This document shows positions 1 to 9,600 of a stretch of 64,000 bases of DNA, piece after piece (the stretch's first letter is position 1; each line of letters begins with the position of its first letter). The DNA is taken from contig SKRM01000030.1 in assembly GCA_007118495.1 (NCBI GenBank), positions 28,042 through 92,041 on the forward strand, written 5' to 3'. Source of the stretch: Bacteroidales bacterium (GTDB lineage: Bacteria > Bacteroidota > Bacteroidia > Bacteroidales > UBA7960). Both the position numbers and the translations under genes were made by a program. The notes under the pieces are model-generated. The model was given only the letters and a program-made list of their open reading frames with translations, was not told where the DNA came from and ran no database searches.

Positions 1-1
1 T

Positions 2-565
2 ATGATTGAATTTGTTTTTGGGGTTTACCGTAATCCCCTGACCGGACAATTTGAGACCGGGTTCAGGGCAACAAATATTGAATTTTCAAGGGTTTATGGT
101 ATTGAGCTGGATGTGCGGGCCAATTTTCGCACCAGAAGGTTTGGGCATGCCGTAACAGGAGGCTATGTCATGATGCATCCTGTTGAACTTGATCCATTTA
201 GTGGGAAAGAAACAGGTGAATACCTGAAGTTCAGGCGTAAAAACGCTGTATCTGTTTCCTGGCGGATAAGTCTTGACAGGTTTGTGCTGCAGCTTGACTC
301 CTGGTACAGGTCAAGGATTCTGGCCATTGACGAAGTGTTCCTGCATCCGGCCACCAGAGAGCAGGTGCTGCCAGGTTTTTTCAATTACTGGACAGAGCAT
401 AACAAGGGATATATTTTAATGAACATAAGTATGGGATATGGGCTTAATGCATGGCTGAACGTCTCCCTGTCGGCAAACAACCTTACAAATACCGAGTATA
501 TGGGGCGCCCCGGTGATATTCAACCTCACAGGCATTTAAGTGTCAGGTTGACGGCAGATATGTGA
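2..565 (+). CDS. TonB-dependent receptor, C-terminal part (5' end outside window)
   Basis: The reading frame is open to the left edge, so only the last 187 or so residues are visible. The segment has the alternating aromatic/polar beta-strand pattern of an outer-membrane barrel, and near its end the NNLTNTEY motif that marks the last strands of TonB-dependent receptors, followed by a terminal strand (HLSVRLTADM). It would sit in the outer membrane and import an unknown ligand using TonB energy. The plug and signal peptide lie outside the window, so the substrate cannot be guessed. It converges on the response regulator with a 44-base gap in which I see no clear terminator. Confidence 0.8.
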   Translation: MIEFVFGVYRNPLTGQFETGFRATNIEFSRVYGIELDVRANFRTRRFGHAVTGGYVMMHPVELDPFSGKETGEYLKFRRKNAVSVSWRISLDRFVLQLDSWYRSRILAIDEVFLHPATREQVLPGFFNYWTEHNKGYILMNISMGYGLNAWLNVSLSANNLTNTEYMGRPGDIQPHRHLSVRLTADM

Positions 566-609
566 TTTTGATTTGTGGTCGTGAACAGTTGCTCTCAGGG
601 TCAGGTGGT

Positions 610-1311
610 TTATTTTGGTGAAAGCTGAAGATGATACCCTACACCTTTGATGGTTATGATTTGGATACCGGGATCACCTGAAAAGTACTCCCTGATTCTT
701 GTAATGTAAACGTCAAGGTTTCTGGAGTTTTGGAATGAGTCATCGCCCCAGATATCAAGCAGGATGTTCTTTCTGAGGACAGGATTATTGGTCCCATTTG
801 ACAGCAAAGTGATCAGTCTTGTTTCACGTTGAGATAATTTCCTGATTCCGTCAGGACCGTGCAACTCGTAACGTCCCGGGAAAAACCCATATTTTCCCAG
901 TTCTACCTTGTCCTGAATGGGTTTGTCCGATACTTTCATGCCTGAGATGATGTGCAGCAGGTTGTGGATCCTGACGATCAATTCTTCCATGCTGAATGGT
1001 TTGCGGAGATAATCGTTTCCTCCAGATTCAAAACCCTCGAGAATATCTGCTGTTTGTGTTTTGGCTGTAAGGAAAATGATGGGGATGCCGGGATCTTTCT
1101 TGCGGATATCCCTGGCCAGCGAAAAGCCGTCTTTTCTTGGCAGCATAACATCAAGGATACAAATCCGGGGGTTGACACGGTTGTAGAGTACCAGTGCCTG
1201 TTCACCATCTTTTGCAAGATGAACCGTAAATCCTCTTGATTCAAGACTTTCCTGGACAATGCGTGCCAGAAAAGGTTCGTCTTCGACATAAAGTATATCC
1301 ATGTTATCCAT
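610..1311 (-). CDS. rprY: OmpR-family response regulator, RprY-like
   Basis: A two-domain response regulator that should bind DNA when phosphorylated by the kinase encoded just upstream. From the ATG at 1311 it has an acidic pocket (YVEDE, residues 8-12), phospho-acceptor D54 in CILDVMLP, T82, K104 in LRKPFS, and a C-terminal winged helix ending with YITRIREYFSGD and IKGVGYHL. The start at 1311 overlaps the kinase stop (TAA at 1306-1304); the in-frame ATG at 1302 is an alternative. Translational coupling with the kinase is likely. RprX/RprY is the known Bacteroides pair with this architecture; the symbol rests on resemblance and the specific regulon is unknown. Confidence 0.85.
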   Translation of the reverse strand: MDNMDILYVEDEPFLARIVQESLESRGFTVHLAKDGEQALVLYNRVNPRICILDVMLPRKDGFSLARDIRKKDPGIPIIFLTAKTQTADILEGFESGGNDYLRKPFSMEELIVRIHNLLHIISGMKVSDKPIQDKVELGKYGFFPGRYELHGPDGIRKLSQRETRLITLLSNGTNNPVLRKNILLDIWGDDSFQNSRNLDVYITRIREYFSGDPGIQIITIKGVGYHLQLSPK

Positions 1312-2695
1312 GCCTGGGAAGGATGATTTTAAAGCAGCTGCCCTCACCGGGTTTGCTTACTAGCTGTATTCTGCCTCCATGGGCTTTGACCACTCCCTTC
1401 ACATAGTACAGACCCAGTCCATACCCTTTCACATCGTGCACATTTCCTGAAGGAATCCTGTAAAACTTTTCAAATATTTTATCCTTGTGGGCATCCGGAA
1501 TCCCAGGTCCCTTGTCACAAACACTTACGGTAAACAGTTCTTCATTATAAGTCAATGATAGCCTGATTGTTTTTCCTGCACTGCCATACTTCAGCGCATT
1601 GTCAACCAGGTTGTAAATCATTTGGGTCAGATGGGTTTCGTGTCCTTGTGTAAAAACCTTTCCATCTGACTCAAAAACCAGGGTGACCCCCTTGTTTTCG
1701 GCCAGTATCCTGAATGACGCAATGACATTGCCAGCCAGCTGGTTCATATCTACAGGATTTTTGTAAAGGCGGATTTCTTCAGAATAATCCACAACTGAGG
1801 TCTGTAGTATTTTGTCAGCAATAAGCCCCAGTCTGTTCAGTTCTTTTCCGGCCATGTCAAGGTATTCGTGTGTTTGCTCCCTGTTGTCGAGTACGTCAAA
1901 ATGTTTCAAAGCCTCAATAACGGCTTCAACGGTGGCGACAGGTGTTTTAAGTTCGTGGGTGATGTTGCCTATCAGGTCGTTTTTTTGCTCAATGAGCCTT
2001 TGCTGCGATCGGAGATTTTTAGCCACCAGAACAAACGATACGACAATCATCAGGGTGATGAAAACTGAAAATCCGAACTGGGGCAGCAGTGATATGAGAA
2101 GTTTGGTTTGTACTCCCTCAAAGTCAGCTGCATATGATTTTGCTCCCATTGGAACGAATGAAGTCGCAAACGGTAAGCTGTCTGTGTTGTTTTCTGTCTC
2201 TCTGAATGAACCGGGCCAGTCAGCTTCGCTGGTAAGTATCCTCAGGTTCACATCCCGTCCGATGTTTTTGAGTTCCTTGCCAAAATACACAGCCAGATCA
2301 TCAGGATCAATAAGGGTGTATGGGTTCATGGCTATGACAAAGCTTGAATCCTTATCATTGCCTGATTCGGGGGTAGAATATCCCGTCCTGTTAATGCGCA
2401 CCGAATGCCTGAGAGGGATGGAATCACCCTGGCCTGTAGATGAAAAGGTAATGGAAAACGGTTCCCTTTCACCCTGTGAACCGTAGCCATCTGCAATTTG
2501 CCTGAAAAACCCCGAGAATATTGAATCTGACAAATGAAACATGGTGCTTCTGAATGCCAGGTTGGTTTCGCGCCTGAATGAGTCGGAAGCAGAACGGTAT
2601 TCAGCCCTCAACCAGAAAGCCTGGAGCAGGATCAGCATCAAGGTGCTGATGGTCATCAGTATAATGAATCCCCTGAAAGTTTTTTTTGTCATCAT
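1304..2695 (-). CDS. rprX: Membrane sensor histidine kinase, RprX-like
   Basis: Sensor kinase partner of the downstream regulator. An N-terminal membrane helix (GFIILMTISTLMLILLQAF) is followed by an extracytoplasmic domain of about 160 residues, a second helix (FITLMIVVSFVLVA), then the H-box NITHELKTP (His 247 from this start), N-box NLVDNALKYG, G1 DKGPGIPD, F-box FEKFYRIP and G2 GYGLGLYYVK. All catalytic boxes look intact. The frame is open to an upstream ATG at 2740, but a TACCTTTG -7 box at 2704-2697 abuts the ATG pair at 2695/2692, so I prefer the shorter form. It is divergent from the GLPGLI gene. The signal sensed is unknown. Confidence 0.85.
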   Translation of the reverse strand: MMTKKTFRGFIILMTISTLMLILLQAFWLRAEYRSASDSFRRETNLAFRSTMFHLSDSIFSGFFRQIADGYGSQGEREPFSITFSSTGQGDSIPLRHSVRINRTGYSTPESGNDKDSSFVIAMNPYTLIDPDDLAVYFGKELKNIGRDVNLRILTSEADWPGSFRETENNTDSLPFATSFVPMGAKSYAADFEGVQTKLLISLLPQFGFSVFITLMIVVSFVLVAKNLRSQQRLIEQKNDLIGNITHELKTPVATVEAVIEALKHFDVLDNREQTHEYLDMAGKELNRLGLIADKILQTSVVDYSEEIRLYKNPVDMNQLAGNVIASFRILAENKGVTLVFESDGKVFTQGHETHLTQMIYNLVDNALKYGSAGKTIRLSLTYNEELFTVSVCDKGPGIPDAHKDKIFEKFYRIPSGNVHDVKGYGLGLYYVKGVVKAHGGRIQLVSKPGEGSCFKIILPRHG

Positions 2696-2696
2696 C

Positions 2697-2704
2697 CAAA
2701 GGTA
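2697..2704 (-). promoter_or_regulatory. -7 box TACCTTTG for the kinase-regulator operon
   Basis: This matches the Bacteroidota -7 consensus TAnnTTTG. It ends one base before the ATG at 2695 and four before the ATG at 2692. If active, the message would start at or beside the start codon. It lies inside the longer reading frame from 2740, so it also argues against that start. Confidence 0.4.
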
Positions 2705-2791
2705 TGTGTTTGAATCATTCCGGCGAAACCCATTAACCATTTATTAACCTTGTTTATGCATTTGTTAACCTCCGCATATTGCAAACTGCTT

Positions 2792-2799
2792 TAGTTTTG
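2792..2799 (+). promoter_or_regulatory. -7 box TAGTTTTG upstream of the GLPGLI gene
   Basis: Matches TAnnTTTG, 19 bases before the ATG at 2819, so the leader would be about 13 bases. No good TTG -33 element at the usual distance. Confidence 0.4.
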
Positions 2800-2818
2800 C
2801 GTGTGAAAAAAAACAGTT

Positions 2819-3547
2819 ATGACAAAATTCAGATTATTCATTTTCCTTGCTGCAATTATGTTTCTGGTCATAGAAACAAATGCCCAGTTGCAGGGTGTGA
2901 TAGAATATGGGTACACCATAGATATGCATCGGAACATTCCAGCTGAAAGAGAGGACTTTCGCGCCATGATCCCACGTTACCACGAACAAAAGTTTAGCCT
3001 TGTTTTTAGTGATAAAGAGAGCTTGTTCAAAGTGATTGAAGATGCAGATGCAGCCATGAATATGGGGCGTGGCGGGATGCGTATGACGATGCGGATGCCC
3101 ACCTCGGTTACCTATGTTGACCGGGTTAAAAAAGAAGTATTGGTCCAACAAGATTTGCTGGGCAAAAACTATCTGATTTCAGAGCCTCTTTTGATTGGGC
3201 CATGGCGTGTGGGCAATGAAACCATGGAGATAGCCGGGTATATGTGTTTGATGGCCTGGAAGGTTGATTCCATCACCAACCAGGAAATTACGGCCTGGTT
3301 TACCCCTGAGATTGGTCCATTTTTAGGTCCCGACAGATATGTAAGCCTTCCGGGAACAGTTCTGGCACTGGATATCAATAATGGCGAGCGGGTATGGGTT
3401 GCCCGGGAAATTGACCTGCAAGAGCGTGTCGCAGCAGAGATTAATGCGCCCTCGAGAGGGGAACGGATAAGCCGGACAGAGTTCAATAAATTGATGCGTG
3501 AGCAAACAGAAAGAATGCGGTCGAGAGGCATGGCCTTCCCTTTTTAA
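2819..3547 (+). CDS. GLPGLI family secreted protein
   Basis: A 242-residue protein with a signal peptide (hydrophobic residues 5-20, cleavage near TNAQ). The family is named after a C-terminal GLPGLI motif; here the region reads GPDRYVSLPGTVLALD (about residues 166-181), a recognisable variant. Other family signs are YVDRVKKEVLVQQDLLGKNY in the middle and WKVDSITNQEITAWFTPEI. GLPGLI proteins are periplasmic or surface proteins of unknown function, encoded almost always beside an outer-membrane TonB-type barrel, exactly as here with a 12-base gap to the next gene. I infer that the two proteins work together; no substrate is implied by the sequence. Confidence 0.85.
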   Translation: MTKFRLFIFLAAIMFLVIETNAQLQGVIEYGYTIDMHRNIPAEREDFRAMIPRYHEQKFSLVFSDKESLFKVIEDADAAMNMGRGGMRMTMRMPTSVTYVDRVKKEVLVQQDLLGKNYLISEPLLIGPWRVGNETMEIAGYMCLMAWKVDSITNQEITAWFTPEIGPFLGPDRYVSLPGTVLALDINNGERVWVAREIDLQERVAAEINAPSRGERISRTEFNKLMREQTERMRSRGMAFPF

Positions 3548-3559
3548 TTAACCAAACAA

Positions 3560-6364
3560 ATGCAAAATAATATGCGGAAATCGTTTGTCTTCATCATATG
3601 TTTCATGGCAGGCCTGTCGGTGGCTGCCCAGTCATTTTCCTTAAAAGGCCAATTGGTTGATGCCGAGGGTGCCAGGCTTCCAAATGCAACGACTTTATTG
3701 CTGCACGCAGCTGATTCAACCATGGCTGGTTATGCATTAAGTGACAGGGACGGACTTTTTGCGATCAATAATATTGCCAGGGGAGGATATATCTTGCGGG
3801 TGTCATATGTTGGTTATGCTTTAAAACTTCTCCCCATCGACCCTCCTGCCGGCCCAATACTTGATCTGGGTAAGATTGTTATGGAAGATGAGCAGAAAAT
3901 ACTGGGAGAGGTCACCATTCAGGGGGAGCGGATTTCCATGTTTATCAGAGGGGATACCATTGAGTATGACGCCCTCGCTTTTGGAGCCAGGCCTAATGAA
4001 GTGGTTGAAGACCTGCTCAAGCGTATGCCTGGTATTGAAATTGATTCTGACGGAACAATCAGGGCTCAGGGCGAACAGGTAAGACGGGTGCTGGTTGACG
4101 GCAGGGAGTTTTTTGGCAGAGATCCCCAAATGGCCACCCAAAACCTTCCGGCTGATGCCATTTCAAGGGTACATGTGTTTGATGAAAGGTCTGAACAATC
4201 GAGATTTACAGGAATTGATGATGGCGAAAGAGAGCGCACCATGAATCTGGAGCTCAAAGAAGACCGACGTCAGGGTATGTTTGGAAATTCAAGCCTTGGC
4301 TACGGCCCGGACAGCCGTTTTCAGGGAAGGTCAAACATTAACCATTTTAATTCGCAGGGCCAATTTTCAGTGTTGGCCATGGGTAACAACTTAAACCAGC
4401 AGGGTTTTTCCATTGCTGAATATATGAACTTCAGTGGCGGTGTTCAAAGTATCGTTGGTGGAGGAGGTGCCATTCAAATGAATATGGGTGGCGGAGGCTT
4501 GCCGATTAATGCAGACGGGAGGCCAGGAAGCAATGGAATTATGACCTCGTGGGCCGGTGGCTTTAATATGAGCAGAAAACTGGGTGAAGGGTCTGATCTT
4601 ACAGGCAGTTATTTTTACAATCAACTTGACCACCAGATTGAGCAGCAACTGGAGAGAGAAAATTATATGCCCGGAGGCAGCTATGACTTTTCCCAGTTCA
4701 GTACCCAGGATAATGCAAATTACAACCACCGTCTGAACCTCAGACTCGAACATACAATAAGTGAGAGCAGCAGTGTCTTGCTCACATTCAACGGCAGCCT
4801 GAATAATTCAAACAGTCTAAGGTTCAATGACAGCCAGACCTATAATTTTACGGGGGGGTTGCAAAATAGCAGTGAACAGTTTAATGAAAGCGACCGGCAA
4901 AGTCTGAATATGCAATCGAGCTTATTGTGGCGCCAGCGTTTATCCCGTCCGGGCAGAACCTTGACCGCACGGCTAAATGTATCGGCCGATGAAAGCAACC
5001 AGTTTCGCAATATGGAAGCCCTGAACAGGTTCTATCGGGAGCAGCTTATTGAAGAAAGGATTTTGCAGGACAATTTGCAAGACAACATAAGCAGAAGCAT
5101 AGGAACCAATTTGACTTATACAGAGCCTTTGGGCAACAAGCGCTTTCTTGAATTGAATTACAGGCTGACAGTCAACCGCAATGAAGTGAACCAGGAAGTC
5201 TTTGACCTGGTTGACGGACAACCAGTGGTCAATGACCTGTTGACCAATATTTACAATAATGACCAGCTTTATCACAGAGGAGGCTTGAATGTGCTCGTTA
5301 ACAGGGATGTGTATAATTTTACCATGGGTGTGTACCTTCAGACCACATCTCTCAAGGGACAGCTTGTTAGCCTTGATGATGTGGCAATAAGTGGTCAGTT
5401 TACAAGTATACTGCCATTGGTGCGCTTCAATTACGACTTTAATAGTTTTCGCAGATTGTCTATGAATTTTGAGACCAACGTGCAGGAGCCCAGAATACAG
5501 CAATTACAGCCCCTGGTTGACAACAGAGACCCACTGAACATATACGTCGGGAATCCTGATCTTGAGCCGTCATACAGAAACAGGCTCACCGTGCGCTTCA
5601 ACTCTTTTAATCCCTTATCTAATTTTGGTTTTTTCATGTTTGCATCGGCCGATTATGTGCTTGATGCCATTACCAATTCGGTGTTTATGGACGAAAACCT
5701 GATCAGGACTATTATGCCGGTTAACACTAAAAACAATTTAAACCTCATGGGGAATGCCAACATGAACTTCAGGATATCGCCCATACACACCAGAATCATG
5801 CTTGGTGCCACCATTACCAGAATGCAGAGCACAAATATATTAAACGATGCTACTCAGCGTATTACAAACAATATGCTTAGCGGTAACCTCAGATACAACT
5901 TCAGCCCTGGCGATCAGTTTGAGGCCTCATTATCGGCTATGCTGAATCGACAGCTTACTGCCTATGAATTCAGCACCCTTGAGCAAGCATACCTCAACCA
6001 GACCTATTCAGCAGAGTTAAACTGGCGGTTTCTTGAACACTATCGACTGGGTGGAGGTTTTCGATATCAACTTTATGAAGGCCGCACTTCAGATTTTGAC
6101 AGGAAAATTCCCATGCTTGATTTCAGTTTCTCCAGAAGATTTCTTAAAAACAATAGCGGTGAACTCAGTCTGACCGGGTATAACCTGATGAATCGCAACC
6201 TGGGTGTAAGTCAGAGGGTAGATACAAACTTTTTGGAGCAACAGGTCACAAATTCACTGGGGAGGTATTTTTTGCTGAGCTTTACCTATTCACTAAATCA
6301 AAACCTGAACCTTTTTGGCGGCCAGGGGCGGGGTGGTGGTATGCGGATTATGCATGCAAACTGA
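3560..6364 (+). CDS. Outer-membrane barrel protein (TonB-dependent receptor-like), GLPGLI partner
   Basis: A 934-residue outer-membrane protein. A signal peptide (start at 3560 or the ATG at 3572) ends near VAAQ, followed by a carboxypeptidase-regulatory-like domain (about 28-110: SLKGQLVDAEGARLPNA, SDRDGLFAINNIARGGY), a plug-like domain (about 115-235, with VLVDGREFFGRDPQMATQNL) and a long barrel. A glycine- and methionine-rich loop at about 290-325 and a methionine/glycine-rich C-terminus (GGQGRGGGMRIMHAN) are unusual. It lacks a typical TBDR last strand ending in aromatic residues. The pairing with GLPGLI is common in Bacteroidota; the cargo is unknown. It ends before a strong terminator at 6394. 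Confidence 0.8.
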   Translation: MQNNMRKSFVFIICFMAGLSVAAQSFSLKGQLVDAEGARLPNATTLLLHAADSTMAGYALSDRDGLFAINNIARGGYILRVSYVGYALKLLPIDPPAGPILDLGKIVMEDEQKILGEVTIQGERISMFIRGDTIEYDALAFGARPNEVVEDLLKRMPGIEIDSDGTIRAQGEQVRRVLVDGREFFGRDPQMATQNLPADAISRVHVFDERSEQSRFTGIDDGERERTMNLELKEDRRQGMFGNSSLGYGPDSRFQGRSNINHFNSQGQFSVLAMGNNLNQQGFSIAEYMNFSGGVQSIVGGGGAIQMNMGGGGLPINADGRPGSNGIMTSWAGGFNMSRKLGEGSDLTGSYFYNQLDHQIEQQLERENYMPGGSYDFSQFSTQDNANYNHRLNLRLEHTISESSSVLLTFNGSLNNSNSLRFNDSQTYNFTGGLQNSSEQFNESDRQSLNMQSSLLWRQRLSRPGRTLTARLNVSADESNQFRNMEALNRFYREQLIEERILQDNLQDNISRSIGTNLTYTEPLGNKRFLELNYRLTVNRNEVNQEVFDLVDGQPVVNDLLTNIYNNDQLYHRGGLNVLVNRDVYNFTMGVYLQTTSLKGQLVSLDDVAISGQFTSILPLVRFNYDFNSFRRLSMNFETNVQEPRIQQLQPLVDNRDPLNIYVGNPDLEPSYRNRLTVRFNSFNPLSNFGFFMFASADYVLDAITNSVFMDENLIRTIMPVNTKNNLNLMGNANMNFRISPIHTRIMLGATITRMQSTNILNDATQRITNNMLSGNLRYNFSPGDQFEASLSAMLNRQLTAYEFSTLEQAYLNQTYSAELNWRFLEHYRLGGGFRYQLYEGRTSDFDRKIPMLDFSFSRRFLKNNSGELSLTGYNLMNRNLGVSQRVDTNFLEQQVTNSLGRYFLLSFTYSLNQNLNLFGGQGRGGGMRIMHAN

Positions 6365-6393
6365 TACTTAAAAGAAATAGTTTTTGAAAAAAA

Positions 6394-6427
6394 GAGAACT
6401 TCTGTCTGGCAGAAGTTCTCTTTTTTT
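6394..6427. terminator. Bidirectional intrinsic terminator
   Basis: A perfect 11-bp stem (6394-6404 with 6410-6420) and a 5-base loop, with seven A before and seven T after. It can stop the barrel gene on the + strand and any message arriving from tRNA-Gln on the - strand. Confidence 0.9.
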
Positions 6428-6431
6428 ATTG

Positions 6432-6502
6432 TTGACCGACCAGGATTCGAACCTGGACAGACAGCTCCAAAAACTGTAGTGCTACCGTTACACCATCGGT
6501 CA
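6432..6502 (-). tRNA. tRNA-Gln (anticodon TTG)
   Basis: On the reverse strand the gene starts TGACCGATGG and ends in the matching TCGGTCA plus discriminator A. The 7-bp acceptor stem pairs fully; the T arm (CCAGGTTCGAATCCTGG) is canonical; the anticodon arm is ACAGT-TTTTGGA-GCTGT, giving anticodon TTG. CCA is not encoded and must be added after transcription. It is followed directly by the bidirectional terminator. Confidence 0.95.
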
Positions 6503-6677
6503 ATTCCGTTTTAGGTCGGCAAAGATAGTTAAAAACTTTTTTCTACCAAGTAAATCTATGTTAAAAATCGCCACGTATCGCCCATTTTTTTTATCTTCGC
6601 TGCCAGTTAAGACCCTTATTAATCGCGTTTACTGGCCTATGGTCAGCCGCTTCATGATCAACACAAAGCACAAGACA

Positions 6678-9600
6678 ATGGAGGAACGTTTATTCAACAA
6701 GACCAATATCATTATCGGATGGGTCCTTTTCGCCTTTGCCACCATCATCTTTTTACTGAGCATCGAGCCTACGGTCAGCTTCTGGGATGCCGGTGAACGC
6801 ATAGCTGTATCATATAAATTGCAGATCGGGCACCCCCCTGGTGCTCCGCTTTATCAAATGTTGGCAAGGGTATTTTCCCTGTTTTCTTTTGGTGAGGTTT
6901 CAAGGGTGGCTTTATGCATCAATGCCATGTCGGCGGTTGCCGGTGGCCTGGCAGTAATGTTCCTTTTCTGGACAATCAATATTTTGTCACGTAAGTTGTT
7001 GGGTGACAAAGAACTTACCCTCTCAAGAGCCATGGTTGTTTTTGGAAGCGGGTTGGTAGGCGCACTTACCCTCACTTTTAGTGATTCTTTCTGGTTTACC
7101 GCTGTTGAGGCCGAAGTGTATGTTACCTCAGTGTTTCTGACGGCATTTGTTTTTTGGGCCATCCTGAAATGGGAAGCCAGGGCACATGAACCCGATGCCA
7201 ACAAATGGCTGGTTCTGATATTCTACATCATCGGACTTTCTATTGGTGTTCACCTTTTGAACCTGCTGGCCATTCCTGCCATCGTATTCGTGTATTATTT
7301 CAAAAAGTACAATACCACCACACGGGGTGTGCTTATAACAAGTGTTGTTGCAATTGCATTATTGTATTTCATCCAGTCAATACTAATTCCAGGCTTACTG
7401 AATCTCGACTGGCAGTTTGAACGATTTTTTGTCAACTCCCTGGGTTTGCCCTTCCATAGCGGGACCATAGCCTTTTTTGTTGTACTTACCGCCGGGATTA
7501 TATACGGATTATATATTACGCAAAAACGTAAAAAGGTAGTCTGGAACACCATTCTGCTGGCATTTACTTTTATTGTAATAGGGTATTCTTCATTCTTTAT
7601 GCTGGTAATCAGGTCGAATGCCCATGTCCCCATAAATGAAAATGCACCCAAGGATGCACTGGCCATGAAGGCATACCTGGGCAGGGAGCAATATGGGGCC
7701 TGGCCTTTGCTGTATGGCCAATATTATAATGCCCCTGTCATTGAGATGGAAGATGGTTCTCCCGTATGGGGAAAAAACCGTGAGACTGGCCGCTATGAGA
7801 TCATTAATCCACGTACCGGACTTGAACCTGTTTTTGATCCGCAGTTTACCACTGTGTTTCCGAGAATGTACTCCAGCAGGTCTCTGCATGTACAGGGATA
7901 TGAAAATTGGGGAAATATAAGTGGCCGGCCTGTGCGAACCAGAATGCCCGACGGGTCGTTTGAAACAATTAATAAACCGACATTCGGTGAAAATCTGAGA
8001 TTCTTTTTTGCACACCAGGTTGGACATATGTACGTGAGGTATCTGATGTGGAACTTCAGTGGAAGGCAAAATGATATTCAGGGCCATGGAAGCCCCTTAG
8101 AGGGTAACTGGATTACAGGGATACGCTTTATTGACGAGTTGAGACTGGGCCCCCAAAGTGATCTGCCTGAAAGCATGACGTCAAACCGTGCCTATAACCG
8201 TTATTATATGCTGCCATTTCTTTTGGGTGTCATTGGATTTCTCTACCAGTTGAAAAGGCGACCGGGTGATGCCCTGGTTTTGGGCTTGCTCTTTTTTATG
8301 ACAGGTTTGGCCATCATAATCTATCTGAACCAGACACCTTACCAGCCGCGGGAAAGAGATTATTCCTATATTGGTTCCTTTTATGCTTTTTCCATATGGG
8401 TTGGGCTTGGCGTTATGGCTTTGGCAGACTCTCTGTTCAGAAAGATGAAAGGCAAGACACCAGAGCAAATGGAAAAAACTGCCAGGCTGTCGGCCGGATT
8501 GGTTGCTCTTGTTTGCCTGCTGCTTGTTCCAGTGCACATGGCCAGAGAAAACTGGGACGACCATGACAGATCGGGTCGTTATGGCACAAGGGATGTCGCC
8601 ATTAATTACCTTGAATCATGCGCCCCCAATGCCATTATATTTACCAATGGCGACAATGACACTTTCCCTCTTTGGTATGCCCAGGAGGTAGAAGGAATCA
8701 GGACAGATATCAAAGTGGTAAATATGAGCTTGCTCAACACAGATTGGTATATTGACAATATGATGCGCCGTAAGACGTACGATGCAGAGCCGCTGAAGTT
8801 TAGCTTTGATCCCATACAATACCGCGATGGAACGCGTGATTATGTTTTCATAGACAGACGCCTGGAAGGATATCATGATCTTAGACGACTGATGGAATTT
8901 GTTGGAGATGACAGAACCCAGACACGTATTCGCACCAGGCGGGGGCTTGAAGATTTTATCCCTACCAACAGATTCAGGCTGCCGGTTGATTCGGCCAAAG
9001 TTGTTGCCAATGGAACTGTGGCTCCTGAGGATGCCCACCTGATCGTAGATGCCGTTGAATGGACCTATCCTGGTCAGGGTCTTGGGAAAAACCATCTGAT
9101 GGCTCTCGACTTTATTGCACAAAACAACTGGGAGCGCCCCGTATATTTCGCCATCACTACGGGGAGTGAAACATATATGGGACTTGAACCATACTTTCAG
9201 CTTGAAGGAATGGCTTATCGGTTGGTTCCTATCAGGACAGATAGTGAACAAGGTGACCCCGCCCGGATCAATACCCGTATTCTGTACGACAACCTCATGA
9301 ACAAGTTTCAATGGGGTAATATGACCGACCCCAGCGTATATCTCAATGAAGATCACCGCAGGCTCACTGTAAGTTTTCGGAATGTATTTCAGCGGCTGGC
9401 TGAAGCCCTGCTTGAGGAAAATAAGCCTGATTCAGCTGTAGCCGTTCTTGACCGGGCCCTGGAGATTATGCCCGAATACAATGTACCCTATAACTACTTC
9501 AATTTACTCATGGCTGAGCATTACCTGGCAGCCGGTGAAATCAATAAAGCCTCGGGAATCATTGACCGCATGGTTGATATCCATGGAGAAAACCTGACGT

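Noticed and set aside
8616..9356. 246-codon open frame on the - strand inside the DUF2723 gene
   Set aside because: Fully antisense to a conserved family; no start signal, no sensible protein features.
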